Notes under the pieces: generated by a model | Told to the model about the DNA's origin: nothing | The model's input: only the letters and a program-made list of their open reading frames with translations | The model's database searches: none | Program-made: the position numbers and the translations under genes | In this document: one piece after another, positions 46,621 through 57,481 of the stretch | Layout: each line of letters starts with the position of its first letter | How positions within the stretch are numbered: position 1 is the first letter of the stretch | Assembly: GCA_003508835.1 (NCBI GenBank) | Contig: PUFA01000223.1 | Span: 62,001-126,000, forward strand | Direction: 5' to 3' | Length of the DNA: 64,000 nucleotides | Source of the DNA: Eonycteris spelaea | Taxonomy: Eukaryota > Chordata > Mammalia > Chiroptera > Pteropodidae

Positions 46621-47356
46621 CCCCCCTCTCCTGCCTAAAATGTCTCAACAGTCTAAAAGGGACCCAAGGCCCATTCACGCACCGTCATGAGGAATGAAAT
46701 GGCCACTGACGACCTCAGAGAAGCGTGAGGCGTGTGAGGAGGGCAGGACGTAGGAAGCTCTGCTTCTCCTATTTCCTTAACTACCAGAGACCGGCTTCAC
46801 CTTTATTTTTAAGTTCTGTTTTCACTTTCTGACAAATTATCGCATTTTGTCTCCTTTTAGTGCGTGGATACTGTGACTTTTCCCTCCAAATCTTGTCTTC
46901 CACACTCAGGCCACTCAGAGACGTGATGCTAAGTCCGAGGAAGCCACTCGGACCCCAGCCTGCTGTTCCGTGGCCAAACCTTTGCTCTGTGTAATAATGA
47001 AACGCATTTCCTGTGTTGCTCCCGTTTTGTGCCGTCTGTAGAAGGACGGATAACAAATGAATAGAACATAAAAGTAAAAATACTTTTGCGTTAAAAACTC
47101 CCAAAGTTGTTGTAATGTGTTTTATTCTGTACGTCCTTGTTCCCTCGTTAAGTGCCCAGGACATCGTAACAAATGAAGACAGGATTCCTGACTTCAAGGA
47201 ACTTTTAGTCTAGAGGTGAAAAGAGTCAAGACAGCAAAGGTGAGATGAGAATGGCACTCGGTGGATGAGCAGGCATCCGCACGGGAGTGGCTGCGGACGG
47301 CTCCCCGGGAAGACGCCTGGGAGGACGTCGCCCTACGGGGCGGAGGAGAAATGCAG

Positions 47357-47359
47357 CGG

Positions 47360-47402
<43 letters not shown>

Positions 47403-47680
47403 GTGCATGCATGTGTCTGTGCATGTGTGTGCCATGCGCACGTGCTTGTGTGTGCATGTGTGCACAGGTGCATGTGTGCATGTATGTGTGTGCATGTGTG
47501 CTTATGTGTGTGCATGTATGTGGATCGTGTGTGCTTGTGCATGTGCATTCACATATGTGTGCATGTGTGCCTCTGTGTGTGCATGTGTGCTGTGTGCATG
47601 TGTGCACATATGTGTGTGCTCATGTGCACATGCTTGTGCATGTGTGTGTGCTGTGTTGCATGTGTGTGCATGTGTCCCCT
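47357..47680 (+). repeat. Long (TG)n/(TGCATG)n tract
   Basis: A pure TG run at about 47364-47397 is followed by about 280 bases of TGTGCATG-type units. It resembles the tract at 37.37-37.62 kb in composition and strand. Open frames of 190-310 codons crossing it are artefacts. Confidence 0.96.
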
Positions 47681-48259
47681 TGCCCTGCACAGTCACCCTG
47701 TGCCCCTCTCCACCTGCGCGACCGTGGCCGGGCTCCTGTGTCCTCTGGCTTCTGGCTGGGCTGGGCCAGTGGGGACCCTGGCAGAGGTCAGGGAGGCAGG
47801 ACTACTTCTGGGTGTGTGGCTCCTGCTTTCTCGCTGGGGGGAGAGGTCCGCTCCCCTCACTTGGATGACATCTGCTCTCGAGGTGGCCCTTCGGTGGAGC
47901 TTCTCCTGGTTCCTGTCACTGCTCCCCTCTCCTGTTCCTCCTGGCACAGGTGTGGCAGGCAGCAAGCCCCGGGCACGCTCACATGAAGAGAGCAGCCGGA
48001 CGGCTTTTAATGCAGGCGCCACTTCCAAAGTGTGGGTGGGGGGAGGGGAGCGGAAACCAGAAGGAGGGGGGCGGGATGACGGGGCTCGTCAGGTGACCCC
48101 GAACAGACGGGATGCCAAAACACCTGCGGCCCGTAAGATGTCACGGGAAGTGGGGGAGAAGCGGGCCCTCCGGGGAGCCAGCCGCAGGCTCAGGACCTGA
48201 GCAGCACCTCTTTCTCCACGAAGACACAGCCCCGCCAGGACGCAGGGCTTGGCAGCTTC

Positions 48260-49360
48260 AGCCTGAGCTGGCATCACCTCTCGGATGCCCCTCTGCTGGC
48301 CGCCACCGTGCGGTGGACGACCGCACAATCGTGCGCGGGAACCCGCCTGACGGCACAGGATTGGACGCACGTGTCCGGTGAGTCCCTAGGATGGGATGTT
48401 GCAGAGCGGTGAGGAGTCGGGGCGTGGGCGATGTTTGCTGGGAAAGGCAATGCCTTCCGGTAACACCACGAAAGCCGGCGGCAGACGCCAAGCAGCCCGG
48501 CGTGCGCGCCCACACCGCGAAGGGGCGGAGACGGCGCGCGGCGGAACCGCGCCCGCCCTCCCCTTTGCGGGGCGAGACGCAGCGTGACGCGTCCTCCGCG
48601 ATTTCGTATGCTAATTGCCTTCACGTCTAACTTCTGTGATCAAAAAAGTCGCGGCCCATTCTTATCATTCACAGTAGCTACGCTCTACACAGTCGTCACA
48701 GAACACGAGCGCACGGTCCCGGGGGCGTCCAGGGCGCGTTCCCGCGAGCCCGTCACTGCATTCTCCGCGGCCCAGCGACGCGCAGCCTCGGCTTACGCGC
48801 GTTTCTGCTGAACGGCAGTTCACGCGATGTGGGCGTCTCCTCAATGACGCCCGGCGAGCGGCCGCTGGGCAGGGCGAGACGCGGCCGCGGCTCCGGGTGA
48901 CGGGCCGGTGCGCCCCGTTGGCTTCCGCGTCACGGAGACGGAGCAGGCGGGCACCGTCTCGCGAGCCCACGGCTCCTGCCCGCGCTGCGGCTGTGGCGTG
49001 AGCCCTTTGCCGAGTGGCCCCGCGTCTCCCCGGCAGGTCGCCCTGCTCGCTCGTGGACGTGGCACGCGTGGCCCACGGCTGTGTCGCTCGGGCCGGGAGA
49101 CGCCGCGCGACGGGCGTCTGAAGGCACGGCACCGCCTCCGTGCACGCGGGGCACCACGCAGCCTCCAGCCCTTTCGACAGCGAGGTCACCGACAAAAGCC
49201 ACCAAAATGCGAAAAGCACGTGGCACTAAATGGACCGTGGGGAGGACACTCGTGTACGGAACCAGGAGGCCGAGCGTCCGCTCGCTCCGCCTCACCTGCG
49301 AACGCGCAACGACTCGGTGTCTGCGGCTCGGCACACCTCACCGCAAAGGCACGTCAGTGA
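48260..49360. promoter_or_regulatory. Largest CpG island in the window
   Basis: About 1.1 kb with CpG at near-expected frequency, including GGGGCGGAGACGGCGCGCGG, GCGACGCGCAGCC, GCGGCCGCGGC and a TCTCGCGAG site. Open frames on both strands are long only because stops are rare. The island is interrupted by a short AT-rich piece at about 48.60-48.70 kb and ends abruptly at the AT-rich block after 49.44 kb. It could be the promoter of an unseen transcript or an orphan island. No exon or splice site could be assigned. Confidence 0.5.
48957..48965. promoter_or_regulatory. TCTCGCGAG (BANP/ZBTB33-type) motif
   Basis: Nine of ten bases of the TCTCGCGAGA promoter motif, inside the large CpG island. 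This motif marks a set of strong CpG-island promoters. Use here is inferred. Confidence 0.4.
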
Positions 49361-49439
49361 TCTTGGAGTCACAAGTAAATTTCGGCGAGAAGGCGAATTT
49401 GCAAATACGGAGAGTGCGGGGGGAGGGGAGGACAGGAAT

Positions 49440-49740
49440 TAAAAGCTAACCCGTCGGGTTGCCGTCGGATCTGCCGTCCGTATACGTGAAGTCGCTCTGA
49501 TGACATTTCTGAGCGTCTCCATAAATCATGTGAATCCAAATGCACTAAACTGCTGTTTTCTGAACACGGGGCCAGTAGGCTGCCCACCGGGGAATCATAA
49601 CCTATAAAATTTAATGACGTTTAATATGTTTTATGTTAGAGAGCAGTAATTTTCAATCAAGATCATTACATCTAGGTTTTATTTTTCTGTGTGGAATTTT
49701 GTGCATAAAGCGCGGAATTGGAGCAAGATGTGTTGAAACC
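49440..49740. promoter_or_regulatory. Candidate conserved non-coding element beside the CpG island
   Basis: The sequence turns AT-rich at once after the island: CCATAAATCATGTG, CTATAAAATTTAATGACG, TTTAATATGTTTTATG, GCAGTAATTTTCAATCAAGATC and TTTTGTGCATAAAG. There are no transposon landmarks. CTATAAAA at about 49601 is TATA-like, but no start can be assigned. Confidence 0.3.
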
Positions 49741-49757
49741 CGAGTGCAGCCCGGTGC

Positions 49758-49777
49758 GGGGGGGGGGGGGGGGGGGG
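49758..49777 (+). repeat. G20 homopolymer
   Basis: Twenty consecutive G, able to form G-quadruplex structures and prone to length error in sequencing and assembly. Confidence 0.93.
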
Positions 49778-50498
49778 CTGGCGTGGAGGGCGGGGTGACA
49801 CTGGGGGAGTCTCACACTTTGGGGGGTTGTATTTCCCTTCCTTTGGCTCCAACTCCACCCAGCACCTGGGAAAACAGACCCCCTCCGCCCTCCAGGCAGC
49901 CCCGCCTGCCAGCCCGCTAGAGCTTTAATTTAATTAACAGAAACCGGCGTCAAAAAACATGAGCTCAGCGAGGCTGTCACTGCGTCCGGGGCTGCAGGCG
50001 TGAGCTGTCAGGAGCGCACCCTCGTCCTGGCCCCACGCCCTGACTCAGTGCCTCTCTCTGGGGCCCTGTGGAAACGCCCACTATCCCCTGAGACGCAGAG
50101 AGGGCAGCTGTCTCCAGCCAGCCCTCGACTGTGTCACATGTTCCGGTCACCACCTTCACTCCGAGGAAAAAGCGCTGTCCCCACAGCGCCCTGACGGGCC
50201 TGCGTGAGGCTGGACGGGGGGTGGGGGGCGGGCAGGGCGTCAGCAAATAGCATAGCACGGCCTCCTCGTCTGTGTTCTCCCCAAGTTCTCGCACCATCCA
50301 GCAAGGACAGGCTGACAAAATGCGGAGTCTTCAGCAAGCATTTTCCGTAACACGACTTGTGAACACACGGTGCCCGCCGATCTTGCATCTCGACTGCGAC
50401 AAGATTCACGGGGACGGTGGTGATGGGGTTTGGTGGTGACGGAAAGGAGCGGTTTCGCTGGCTCGTCTGCGCCAGTGGGGACAGCAAGGACATGGCAT

Positions 50499-50592
50499 CC
50501 ACGCCGGCTCGGCCACACCAGGTCGGCCAGGTCAGTCATGCCGGCTCGGCCACACCGGCTCGGCCACACCGGCTCGGCCACGCCGGCTCGGC
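50499..50592 (+). repeat. 15-base minisatellite
   Basis: The unit CGGCTCGGCCACACC (with CACGC and CATGC variants) occurs about six times in a row. The first copies are degenerate (ACACCAGGTCGGCCAGGTCAG) and the last four nearly perfect. The plus-strand reading gives Ala-Arg-Pro-His-Arg or Gly-His-Thr-Gly-Ser repeats, which is a by-product. Confidence 0.92.
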
Positions 50593-51604
50593 TTCCGATC
50601 AGCCAACGGGACGGCAAGAAAATGATTCCTTGTTAAAAACGCACGCTATAGTCTAGCCTGCCCGCATGGCAGAGGTGCGACCATCCAACCAGAAAACGTA
50701 AGAGGAGACGCCTCGGACACGAGACGCTGCGGTCGCGTGCGGGCTGGCTGCCACGCGGGGTTCCGTCCTGCCGGAGACCTGGAGGCGAGTCTCCCAGCCT
50801 CAGTTTGCTTCTTAATAGCGGTCGCTGTGCTAGTCCCTTTGGCCGTTGACGTTGGCACACGCGAATGACCGTAATATGCAAGAAAAACGTTAGAAGAGAA
50901 GCCGCAAAGAGATTTAGCAGCTGCGTCTCTGTGCCTATTAAAACAGCATTACCGTGTGGCCCCTTCGGCCCTTAGCGATGGCAAACTGTTACAGGGGCGA
51001 CATTCACAGTTGCCGGTAACGTTACGAGTTCCAGAAATAACAAGGGAAATTGGTTTGACACGTTGGCACGTGGAGGGAAGCGACGAAAGCGCTTGGGTGT
51101 GAGGTGGCCGGGCAGATGATCACTCGTCACGTTTTCTCTGATGCAAGAAGGAGCAAAGTCTTCCTAAGCCACGCAGAGCTGGTGGCCCGTGGGGCTGGAC
51201 ATTGCCAGGAGCACCGGGCACTCCAGAGCGCTGACCTGATGCAAAGCGGTCGTGCGTTACTGGGTAGAAGGCACAGACCACCTGTTCCGGAAGGAGGTTC
51301 CATGCGTTCCAGAGCAGGGTGAGGATGTACGTCTCTGCCCTCCCCTCCTGACTCCAAACCTCACGAAGATGCCAAGACAATGCACGGTGATCGAGTCACC
51401 AAGAGGTGAATTAAAAACCTCTATATCGTACGTAATACAAACCACACGTCACGCATGTGCCTGCGCAGGTATGCGCACGACCCGCCGCCTCCCTCAGAGG
51501 TAGGGCTGTGCACCTGTGCTTGCCGTCTGCCTCCACCTGCAGGGGCAGCGGCCGCGCCACAGGGACCTTGTCTCTGTGTTCACTAGCGAAGCCCCAGGAC
51601 ACGT
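50593..51604. other. Unassigned stretch
   Basis: No repeat family or exon was recognised. Confidence 0.35.
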
Positions 51605-51800
51605 GCTGTAGGCTGAACGTTTGTGTCCCTCCACATTCCCATGTCGAAACCGGACCCCCAGCGTGACCGGGTGAGCAGGTGGGTCCTCTGGGAGGTGACC
51701 GGGCGTGTGGGTGGCGTCCTCGTGGTTGGGATTAGAGTCCTTACGAAAGGGACCCCCGAGAGCTCCCTCGTCCCTTCTAGCACGTGAGGTCACAGGGACC
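51605..51800 (+). mobile_element. ERVL-MaLR LTR 5' fragment, sense
   Basis: It reads TGTGTCCCTCCACATTCCCATGTCGAAACC, CCCCCAGCGTGACCGGGTGAGCAGGTGGGTCCTCTGGGAGGTGACC, GATTAGAGTCCTTACGAAAGGGACCCCCGAGAGCTCCCTCGTCCCTTCTAGCACGTGAGG. This is the 5' half of a MaLR LTR (MLT1/MST type), GC-shifted. The 3' half is not recognisable. Confidence 0.78.
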
Positions 51801-52323
51801 GGGCGGCACGCGAGATCCGCTTTGCAGAGCCTCTCGTCCCTCCCTGCTCCTGTGCCCCTGCCGTGCGGTGGGAGACCCCTGTCCCCAGCATGGGGGCGTC
51901 CCCAGCACGGCTCCCTGGGCTCCGACACGTCTGGTTGGCTCCCCGTGACATCGACCTGCTCTGGCCGCGTTGCCGTCCCCTGGGGTACGCCCGAACCCGC
52001 GGGGCGTGCTGGTTCCCCTGCTGGCCGCAGTACCCGCTAGGCCCGGTGTCCCCTGCCAGGTGCAGCTGTGGCCTCCTGGACCCGGAGCTGCTGGGCTGCG
52101 GTCCCACGTGGACGCTGCCACTGTCCCTGTTTGTCCTCCTGGAGCGGCCCACCTCTGTCCAGGCGCGGGTGGTGGGCTTCCAACCGCGTGCAGGACACGC
52201 CTCTTGACGTTTTGTGCGGGGGTGGGGGGGTTAGCGGCCAGCGGCCCGGCAGCTTTCGGCCTTGTCCTGGCCTCCCCGTGGGTCTCCAGCAGGGGCCCTT
52301 GGCCCCGGGCGTGACCGTGAGGA
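51801..52323. other. GC-rich stretch between two opposed LTR pieces
   Basis: No landmarks were recognised. Several long frames lie on both strands (for example minus 51777-52544) with low-information translations. Part may be degraded LTR or internal retroelement sequence. Confidence 0.35.
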
Positions 52324-52660
52324 TGCTGGGCAGGCTGCGTGGGCTGCCACAGCCACACGCCACAGACCGGGGCTTCAAAACTCACGTTTACTCCCTCACA
52401 GCCCCGGGGGCTGGATGTCCAAGGTCCAGGGGCCGCCGACCCTGACGCGAGAGAGCTCCGTCCTGGCTCGGCCGCCTCTCGCTGTGCCCTCACGTGGCCC
52501 CGGGAGGCAGCTCCGGGGTCCTGGTGACTTACGGCCCCACCCACAGGAGCTCACGCAACCTTCGTCACCTCACAGGCCCGGTCTCCAAACACAGTCACCT
52601 TGGAGGTGAGGGCTCCCACGTTTGACACTGGGGTACACCAACATCCGGTCACAACACTGC
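52324..52660 (-). mobile_element. ERVL-MaLR LTR, antisense
   Basis: The plus strand follows the reverse-complement LTR: GGCTGCGTGGGCTGCCACAGCC, ACAGACCGGGGCTTCAAAACTCACGTTTACTCCCTCACAG, GGGGCTGGATGTCCAAGGTCCAGG, CTGTGCCCTCACGTGGCCCC, and GGCCCGGTCTCCAAACACAGTCACCTTGGAGGTGAGGGC with GGGGTACACCAACATCCGGTCACAAC. The order is complete. Many positions have moved from A/T to G/C. Confidence 0.82.
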
Positions 52661-52830
52661 CCCAGCCTCTCACACGCACGTCCTTTTCACAATGTGTTTG
52701 CAAATCCGTTCACTCCGTCTCAACAGTCTCAAACGTCTTAACCGGTCCCAGCATCGGCTGTAAAAGCTGGAGTCCAAGGTCTCATCTAAATAACTCCCAC
52801 CCACACCAGCGCTGCCTGGGGCCACAGCCG
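52661..52830 (-). mobile_element. MaLR internal region fragment, antisense
   Basis: Continuing from the LTR, the plus strand reads CACACGCACGTCCTTTTCACAATGTGTTTGCAAATCC, CAACAGTCTCAAACGTCTTAACCGGTCCCAGCATCGGC and AAAAGCTGGAGTCCAAGGTCTCATCTAAATAA. This corresponds to the reverse complement of the MST/THE1-type internal region, which normally begins with 'CATGTCCTTCTCACATTGCAAA' and 'CCAACAGTCCCCCAAAGTCTTAACTC'. It is non-coding as read and inactive. Confidence 0.72.
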
Positions 52831-54999
52831 CACTTGGAGCAGCACCTTAGGGACCCTGGACGTCGCCTTGACTGTGGCCTTCAAGGCAGCTTCGGTCACT
52901 TGTCAGAGGCTCCCCGCCCGCGTGGGCCGGCTGGGGGCGGGTGGGCCTTCTGGCCGCTCCCCACCTCCTCCTGCCCCCGTTCCTGCTCTGCTCTCCACGT
53001 TCGAGCGGCTGGTGAAGGGCATCTAATCCTCGGTCTCGCAGGGGGAGCAGCCGCACGTCAGCGGGAGGAAGGGGGGTGCCACAAGTCAAACATTGACAGC
53101 TTGGAGCATCAGCAAGAAACGGCTTTCGGTGAAGGCTGGCTCCCCCGGGAATGCTGAGTTCCAGGCGCAAGCAGTCAGAGCCGGGACCGCCGGTCATCCA
53201 TCAGGCGGGGACCCCCGGCCCTCGGCCCCATACCGGCTTGCTGGAGAGTGGTGTCTGTTTGCCCTTGAGGATGGAGGCTTGGGCAGCGGCATCCGGACGC
53301 GACGGCGTGGGAGCCCCCGGAGCGGCCCCACGCCAATGGGACAGGAGCCGTGCTGAGCGTGCATGCTGCAGCCCGCGGAGCACAGCCCGTCACGGGGTCA
53401 GAGCGCAAAAGGATGCTTTTGGGAAACGCAAGACCTGATTTATCAAGCTTAGAACTCACTGGAGGAAGATGCCGAGAGAGAAACTGAAGTTCGTCAGGCC
53501 TAAAATGAAAGGAAATACCGTCTTGGGGAAAATCTCTCTCAGGGAGTTTTGCAGCTGCGTCTGGACCGACTCTCGTCTCTTGTCACCTGGACGGCTCCCC
53601 GGGCATCTGCCGTGTGGACCACGAGGCCTGGGTGTCGGGCGTAGGGGCTCAGGGCCTGCCTGACCCTCCGTGGACGGCGTCTGTGGTTTAGCGGCAGGAA
53701 GTCGTGGTGCTGACGTTGGCCGGAGGCTGAGAATGGAATATGCAAAGACAGCGTGACAGGTCGACATGGCCTGCGGTGCAGCGGCCTTGGGGAGGCGAGG
53801 GAGGGCGTGCAGGCCCCGCGGTGCGGGTGACGGCGGTGGCTCCGGAGTGTCCCCTGGGCATCCCGGGGCTGTCCAGGTGGCCATGGGCAGCAAAGGGGGC
53901 GGGAGCCAGCGGGATACTCGTGCACTGCAGGATGGCACAGGGTCGATAACCCCTGTGTGTGCTGCACACGTCATCTCAGCCTGGAATTTCCCCCCATTTA
54001 GCCTGGGGGCGTCTGCCTGGCATCGCCCCAAGTGGGAAGAGGTGTAGTGACCGGGAAACCGGGAGGTGTATTTATAACCTTTTTGGCTTCAAGTTAAAAA
54101 GCTGGCGGGGAACCCTGGGAGCACGGCCGATGACCGCAGCTGCCCTTCCCGCCTCCGCCCCGGGACGCGGTGCTGGGGCCCTGACTCCGCCAGGTCTGCC
54201 TGAGCTCCCGCTGCGGCAGTGAGGAGAACCCGGCTGGGCCTGGAGCCCCCCGGTCGGAGCCATCCTGTGCCTCCCTTCCCGGGGCTGCGGGTGGACGGCA
54301 GGCTTCAGAGACAAGCCAGGAGGGCTGCCTGGCGCCGGCCAGGTGGCGAGCACCAGGCGAGACAGAGGCGTCTGTGGGGACCTCCCAGAGGCCCGTGGAC
54401 ACCTCGGGGGTGTGAATGGGACCTACCGTGGCCGAGGGCGTGGAGACAGTCTGAGAGCCAGCTGGCACGCCCGTGCTGTCGGGGACGAGGGCGCCCGCCC
54501 GGGGCCTGGGCCAGGAATGCCGCGGCTGATGCCAGCACCGGGGAGTGAGAACGATCCGTGACCAGGCTGCAGGCCACACTTCAGGGGCGACAGCCGGTGA
54601 CCATGACGGGAGAAGCGGAAGCTGCATGGACAGGTATTGGCCCAGAGTCCAAGGTAGGTCCTTAAAGCCAGGACGACGTGCAGGTATCCGCTGAGCCCAG
54701 AGCAGCGGGGGGAGATCCTGGACTCGGCTGAGTTCAGTCCTGGAATTACCAAGAAATCACCAAATCCGGTGACTAGATTTAGTCATCGGGCGCCTTCGGG
54801 CAGCAGTGGGGCTCACTGTGCGATGTGCAGGCATGGGGACGTTTCCTGCACCTACGTTAGCGGCTCGCGAAATCAGAACCTGCTGCAGGTCACCGGCGGG
54901 TCCAGAGCGTGAGCCCCCTCCCCCGCCCCCACTGCCACCATCGCGACAGCCCTCACGTGCTCGTCACCCGCACGGATTAGCGCACCCACCCTCCCGGGA
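52831..54999. other. GC-rich unassigned stretch
   Basis: Further degenerate MaLR internal sequence may run to about 53.17 kb, but no landmark is secure. The rest has no recognised repeat or exon. Overlapping frames on both strands are stop-poor GC-rich DNA. Confidence 0.35.
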
Positions 55000-55110
55000 G
55001 CGTGGCCTGTGCTCTCCGATTTGGAGACAAGGAACCTGACTCACAGAAAGCTCAAGGACGGGGCCGAGGCCAGGCCGGCGGCCCGGGCAGAGCCGGTTCA
55101 AACCAGCCTC
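55000..55110 (+). mobile_element. MIR SINE fragment, sense
   Basis: CTCCGATTTGGAGACAAGGAACCTGACTCACAGAAAGCTCAAGGAC followed by GCAGAGCCGGTTCAAACCAG follows the MIR 'ACAGATGAGGAAACTGAGGCACAGAGAGG...GCAGAGCCGGGATTCGAACCC' order. Confidence 0.65.
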
Positions 55111-56378
55111 ACGGCAAGGCCTGCGGCTTTGGCCTCCTGCTTTGCCAGGTGAGGAGGGGGAGAGGAGGCGGCCGAGGACGGAGTCCCTGGAAAGGGGCGT
55201 CACCTGTGCCCGTGCCCCAGAGACGTCACCTACGGCCTCGTGCTGACTAGGACTTCACTGGCGACCACAACAGGAACTTTAAAGGGACAGTGAGGCCCCG
55301 GGGGATGTCGTGGGCGCCCGAGCTTGGCGACGAGTCTCGAAGGAAAGCCCTCAGGGAATCATGCAGGCGGGCAGGGGCTTTTCCCGTTTAAATTGGGAGA
55401 TAGTTGAACGTCCTCCTTTGTTTAGGCAAATAAGTCGGCGACAGGAGACCGAGATGGGGGGAAGTGGGCGGCTGGCCACGCGGAAGGGACGCGGGCAGCA
55501 GTGGCGGGTCCCCTGTGCGCCATCCCCAGGGCGGCGTGTCTCCTGCGGGTCTCACCTCCGCACCGTCCCCTCCAGCGCCGGTCGGGCGAGCTGCGGGCGA
55601 GCGGGGCAGGCGGAGCGACATGCGGGAGGCGGCCACACAGGTCCTCCCGCCGCCCCTCCTGGGTCGCCCTCGGGGCCGCTGGCCGCCACACTGGGAGGAC
55701 CCTCAAGCTGCCTCATGGAAAGGTCCCTGAGGCCTCCCGCTCGCCGTGGGTGGGGCACCCTGAAAGGGGTCCCTCCGGCCCCAGCCGGCGCCCCCGGGCC
55801 TGCGCTGCGCGGGCTCGTGCGTGTGCGCTGCGGTGGGATGGCACCAGGTGAGGAGTGCTCCGTGATGCCCGGCAGACGGCCCGCGCGGTGTAGGTGAGCG
55901 TGGATGTGATGCGTGTGGGGGTGCGAGGCTCTTCGTGCGGGACGGGACGCGCCCCCGCGTCTGTGAGGCTGGCCCACGCGCTGGGATTTGGGCCACGGAG
56001 TTGGGGGGGGTCCGCAGCCGGTGGAGGGGATCCCATGCAACCGCGGGGGGCAGGGAGGGAGGAGGCCAGGAGGCCAGCCCCCCCCCCGCCCCCTCCCCAG
56101 GGCACGCCACGGGTTTAGTCCAGCAACGGAAGGAGGAACGGGATGGCCGGGCGCACCCTCCCCGTCTCAGAGACGGACACAGACCCCGAGCTCATTTCTG
56201 GGCGTGGGAGGCCAGAATGGGGGGGGGCGGGTAATTCAGGGGGCTGTTTTGGTGCGAGAGTCGGCAAAGCGAGAACGCAGAGGCTGAAAGGTGAAGGAAG
56301 GAGACAGAAGTGAAATGAGGCTACCTGCTCCTCCAAACGGAATAAGGAGGAACGTAGATGGGGATGGAAGGGAAGAAC
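55111..56378. other. CpG-dense unassigned stretch
   Basis: CpG-rich especially at 55.49-55.86 kb, with long frames on both strands and no recognisable domain. A CpG island is possible. No exon was recognised. Confidence 0.35.
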
Positions 56379-56499
56379 CTTTCTTTTTCTATCTCCCTTC
56401 CTTCCTGGCTTTTCTTGCTTTTCTTTGTGCCTTTGTATCTTTGTCTTCCTCCCTCCCTTTCTCCTTCCCTCCTTTCCTATCCTCCTGTTTTTCTTGTAA
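56379..56499 (+). repeat. Polypyrimidine (CT-rich) tract
   Basis: About 120 bases of nearly uninterrupted C and T (TTTCTTTTTCTATCTCCCTT type), a potential triplex-forming mirror-like tract. The plus-strand frame through it is Phe/Leu/Ser-rich. Confidence 0.85.
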
Positions 56500-57454
56500 A
56501 GACAGGAGATATTTAAATGTGTTTACTGGTTTAGGGAAAGAAGTCAGTATTTTAGTATATGATTAAAGAAGACTTAAGATAACATAAAATGTTAAAAAAT
56601 GCGGGTTCGCAGCATCGAGCCCTCTAATCTTCGGGTGGGGGAGGAGTCACTGCTTCAGTAATCACTGAGTGTCTGCGGACCGCGCCCCCCGAATACACGC
56701 AGCACCCCTGCCCGAGTCCAGAGCTCAGCGAGGGCGATGGACGGATGTCTACACGACGTATCCCCATGACGCGGGGGGCCCTCCGCAGAGGAACGGGCTG
56801 AACGCAGAGCCTGAGTGAGCAGGGGCGATCCGGCCAGGACAGGGGTGAAGCAGGCCTTCCTGAGCCGGGGCCTCGAAGCCCCTGCTGGGGACAAGTGACG
56901 CCCCTGCTGGCTGAACCCTCCTCTGCCCCGTGTCCTCACTCGTCTCCCTAGTCCACACGGCAGGCTCAAGCTGCCTCCTGCCTCTAGCTATGTTGCGAGA
57001 GAAGCCTTCCTGTCTCTCCACTTCCTTCTCCCCGAAAGTAGGAAAAATCCTTCTCACTACAACAACATCAAGCAAAACCCTTGGACTCCATGGGCAATTG
57101 TGAGCTCCTGTCAAGTGCTAATGCGTCCTCTGCTTGTCAGGGGGGAGGGCGTGTGTATCTGTCTGGTCCTCTGGTCGCCTACATCAGTGAAAAGAAAGTC
57201 CTTATCTCCCTTCCTCTCAGGGGAGTCTGTCCCCACCCAGCAACAGATTGGATGGGAAAGGAACACCTTTAATCAGCTCTGTAAACAGACGGTCCGGATT
57301 AAAAGGGGGGGAAAAACACTTTATTGAAGGTGAGAACCTGTTAATAACACTCCGGGAATTAGCATTCGGGCCTCTGATCTTTCAAATTAGGGCTCCAGGA
57401 AGCGAGGCTTCTGCAGCATCCTGCCCCCTCTGCTGTCCTAGGAAACCCGGGCGT
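56500..57454. other. Unassigned stretch
   Basis: Moderate GC with short AT-rich patches at 56.50-56.60 kb. No repeat or exon was recognised. Confidence 0.35.
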
Positions 57455-57481
57455 GGGGGTGGGGGGTGGGGGGGAAAGGGG
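57455..57481 (+). other. Strong G-quadruplex-forming run
   Basis: Four G-runs (G5, G6, G7, G4) are separated by T, T and AAA, a textbook four-tract quadruplex with very short loops. It is followed by GACCCCCCC, which could instead fold back on the G-runs. Confidence 0.7.

Noticed and set aside
47265..48200. 311-codon and overlapping open frames
   Set aside because: They cross a TG microsatellite that is open in all frames on both strands; the flanking parts are low-information GC-rich translation.
51777..52544. 255-codon minus-strand open frame
   Set aside because: It overlaps an antisense MaLR LTR and CpG-dense DNA; openness is explained by scarce stop codons.
56595..56630. Possible tRNA B box (GGGTTCGCAGCATCGAGCCC)
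   Set aside because: No matching A box or acceptor stem around it; the bases do not fold as a tRNA.
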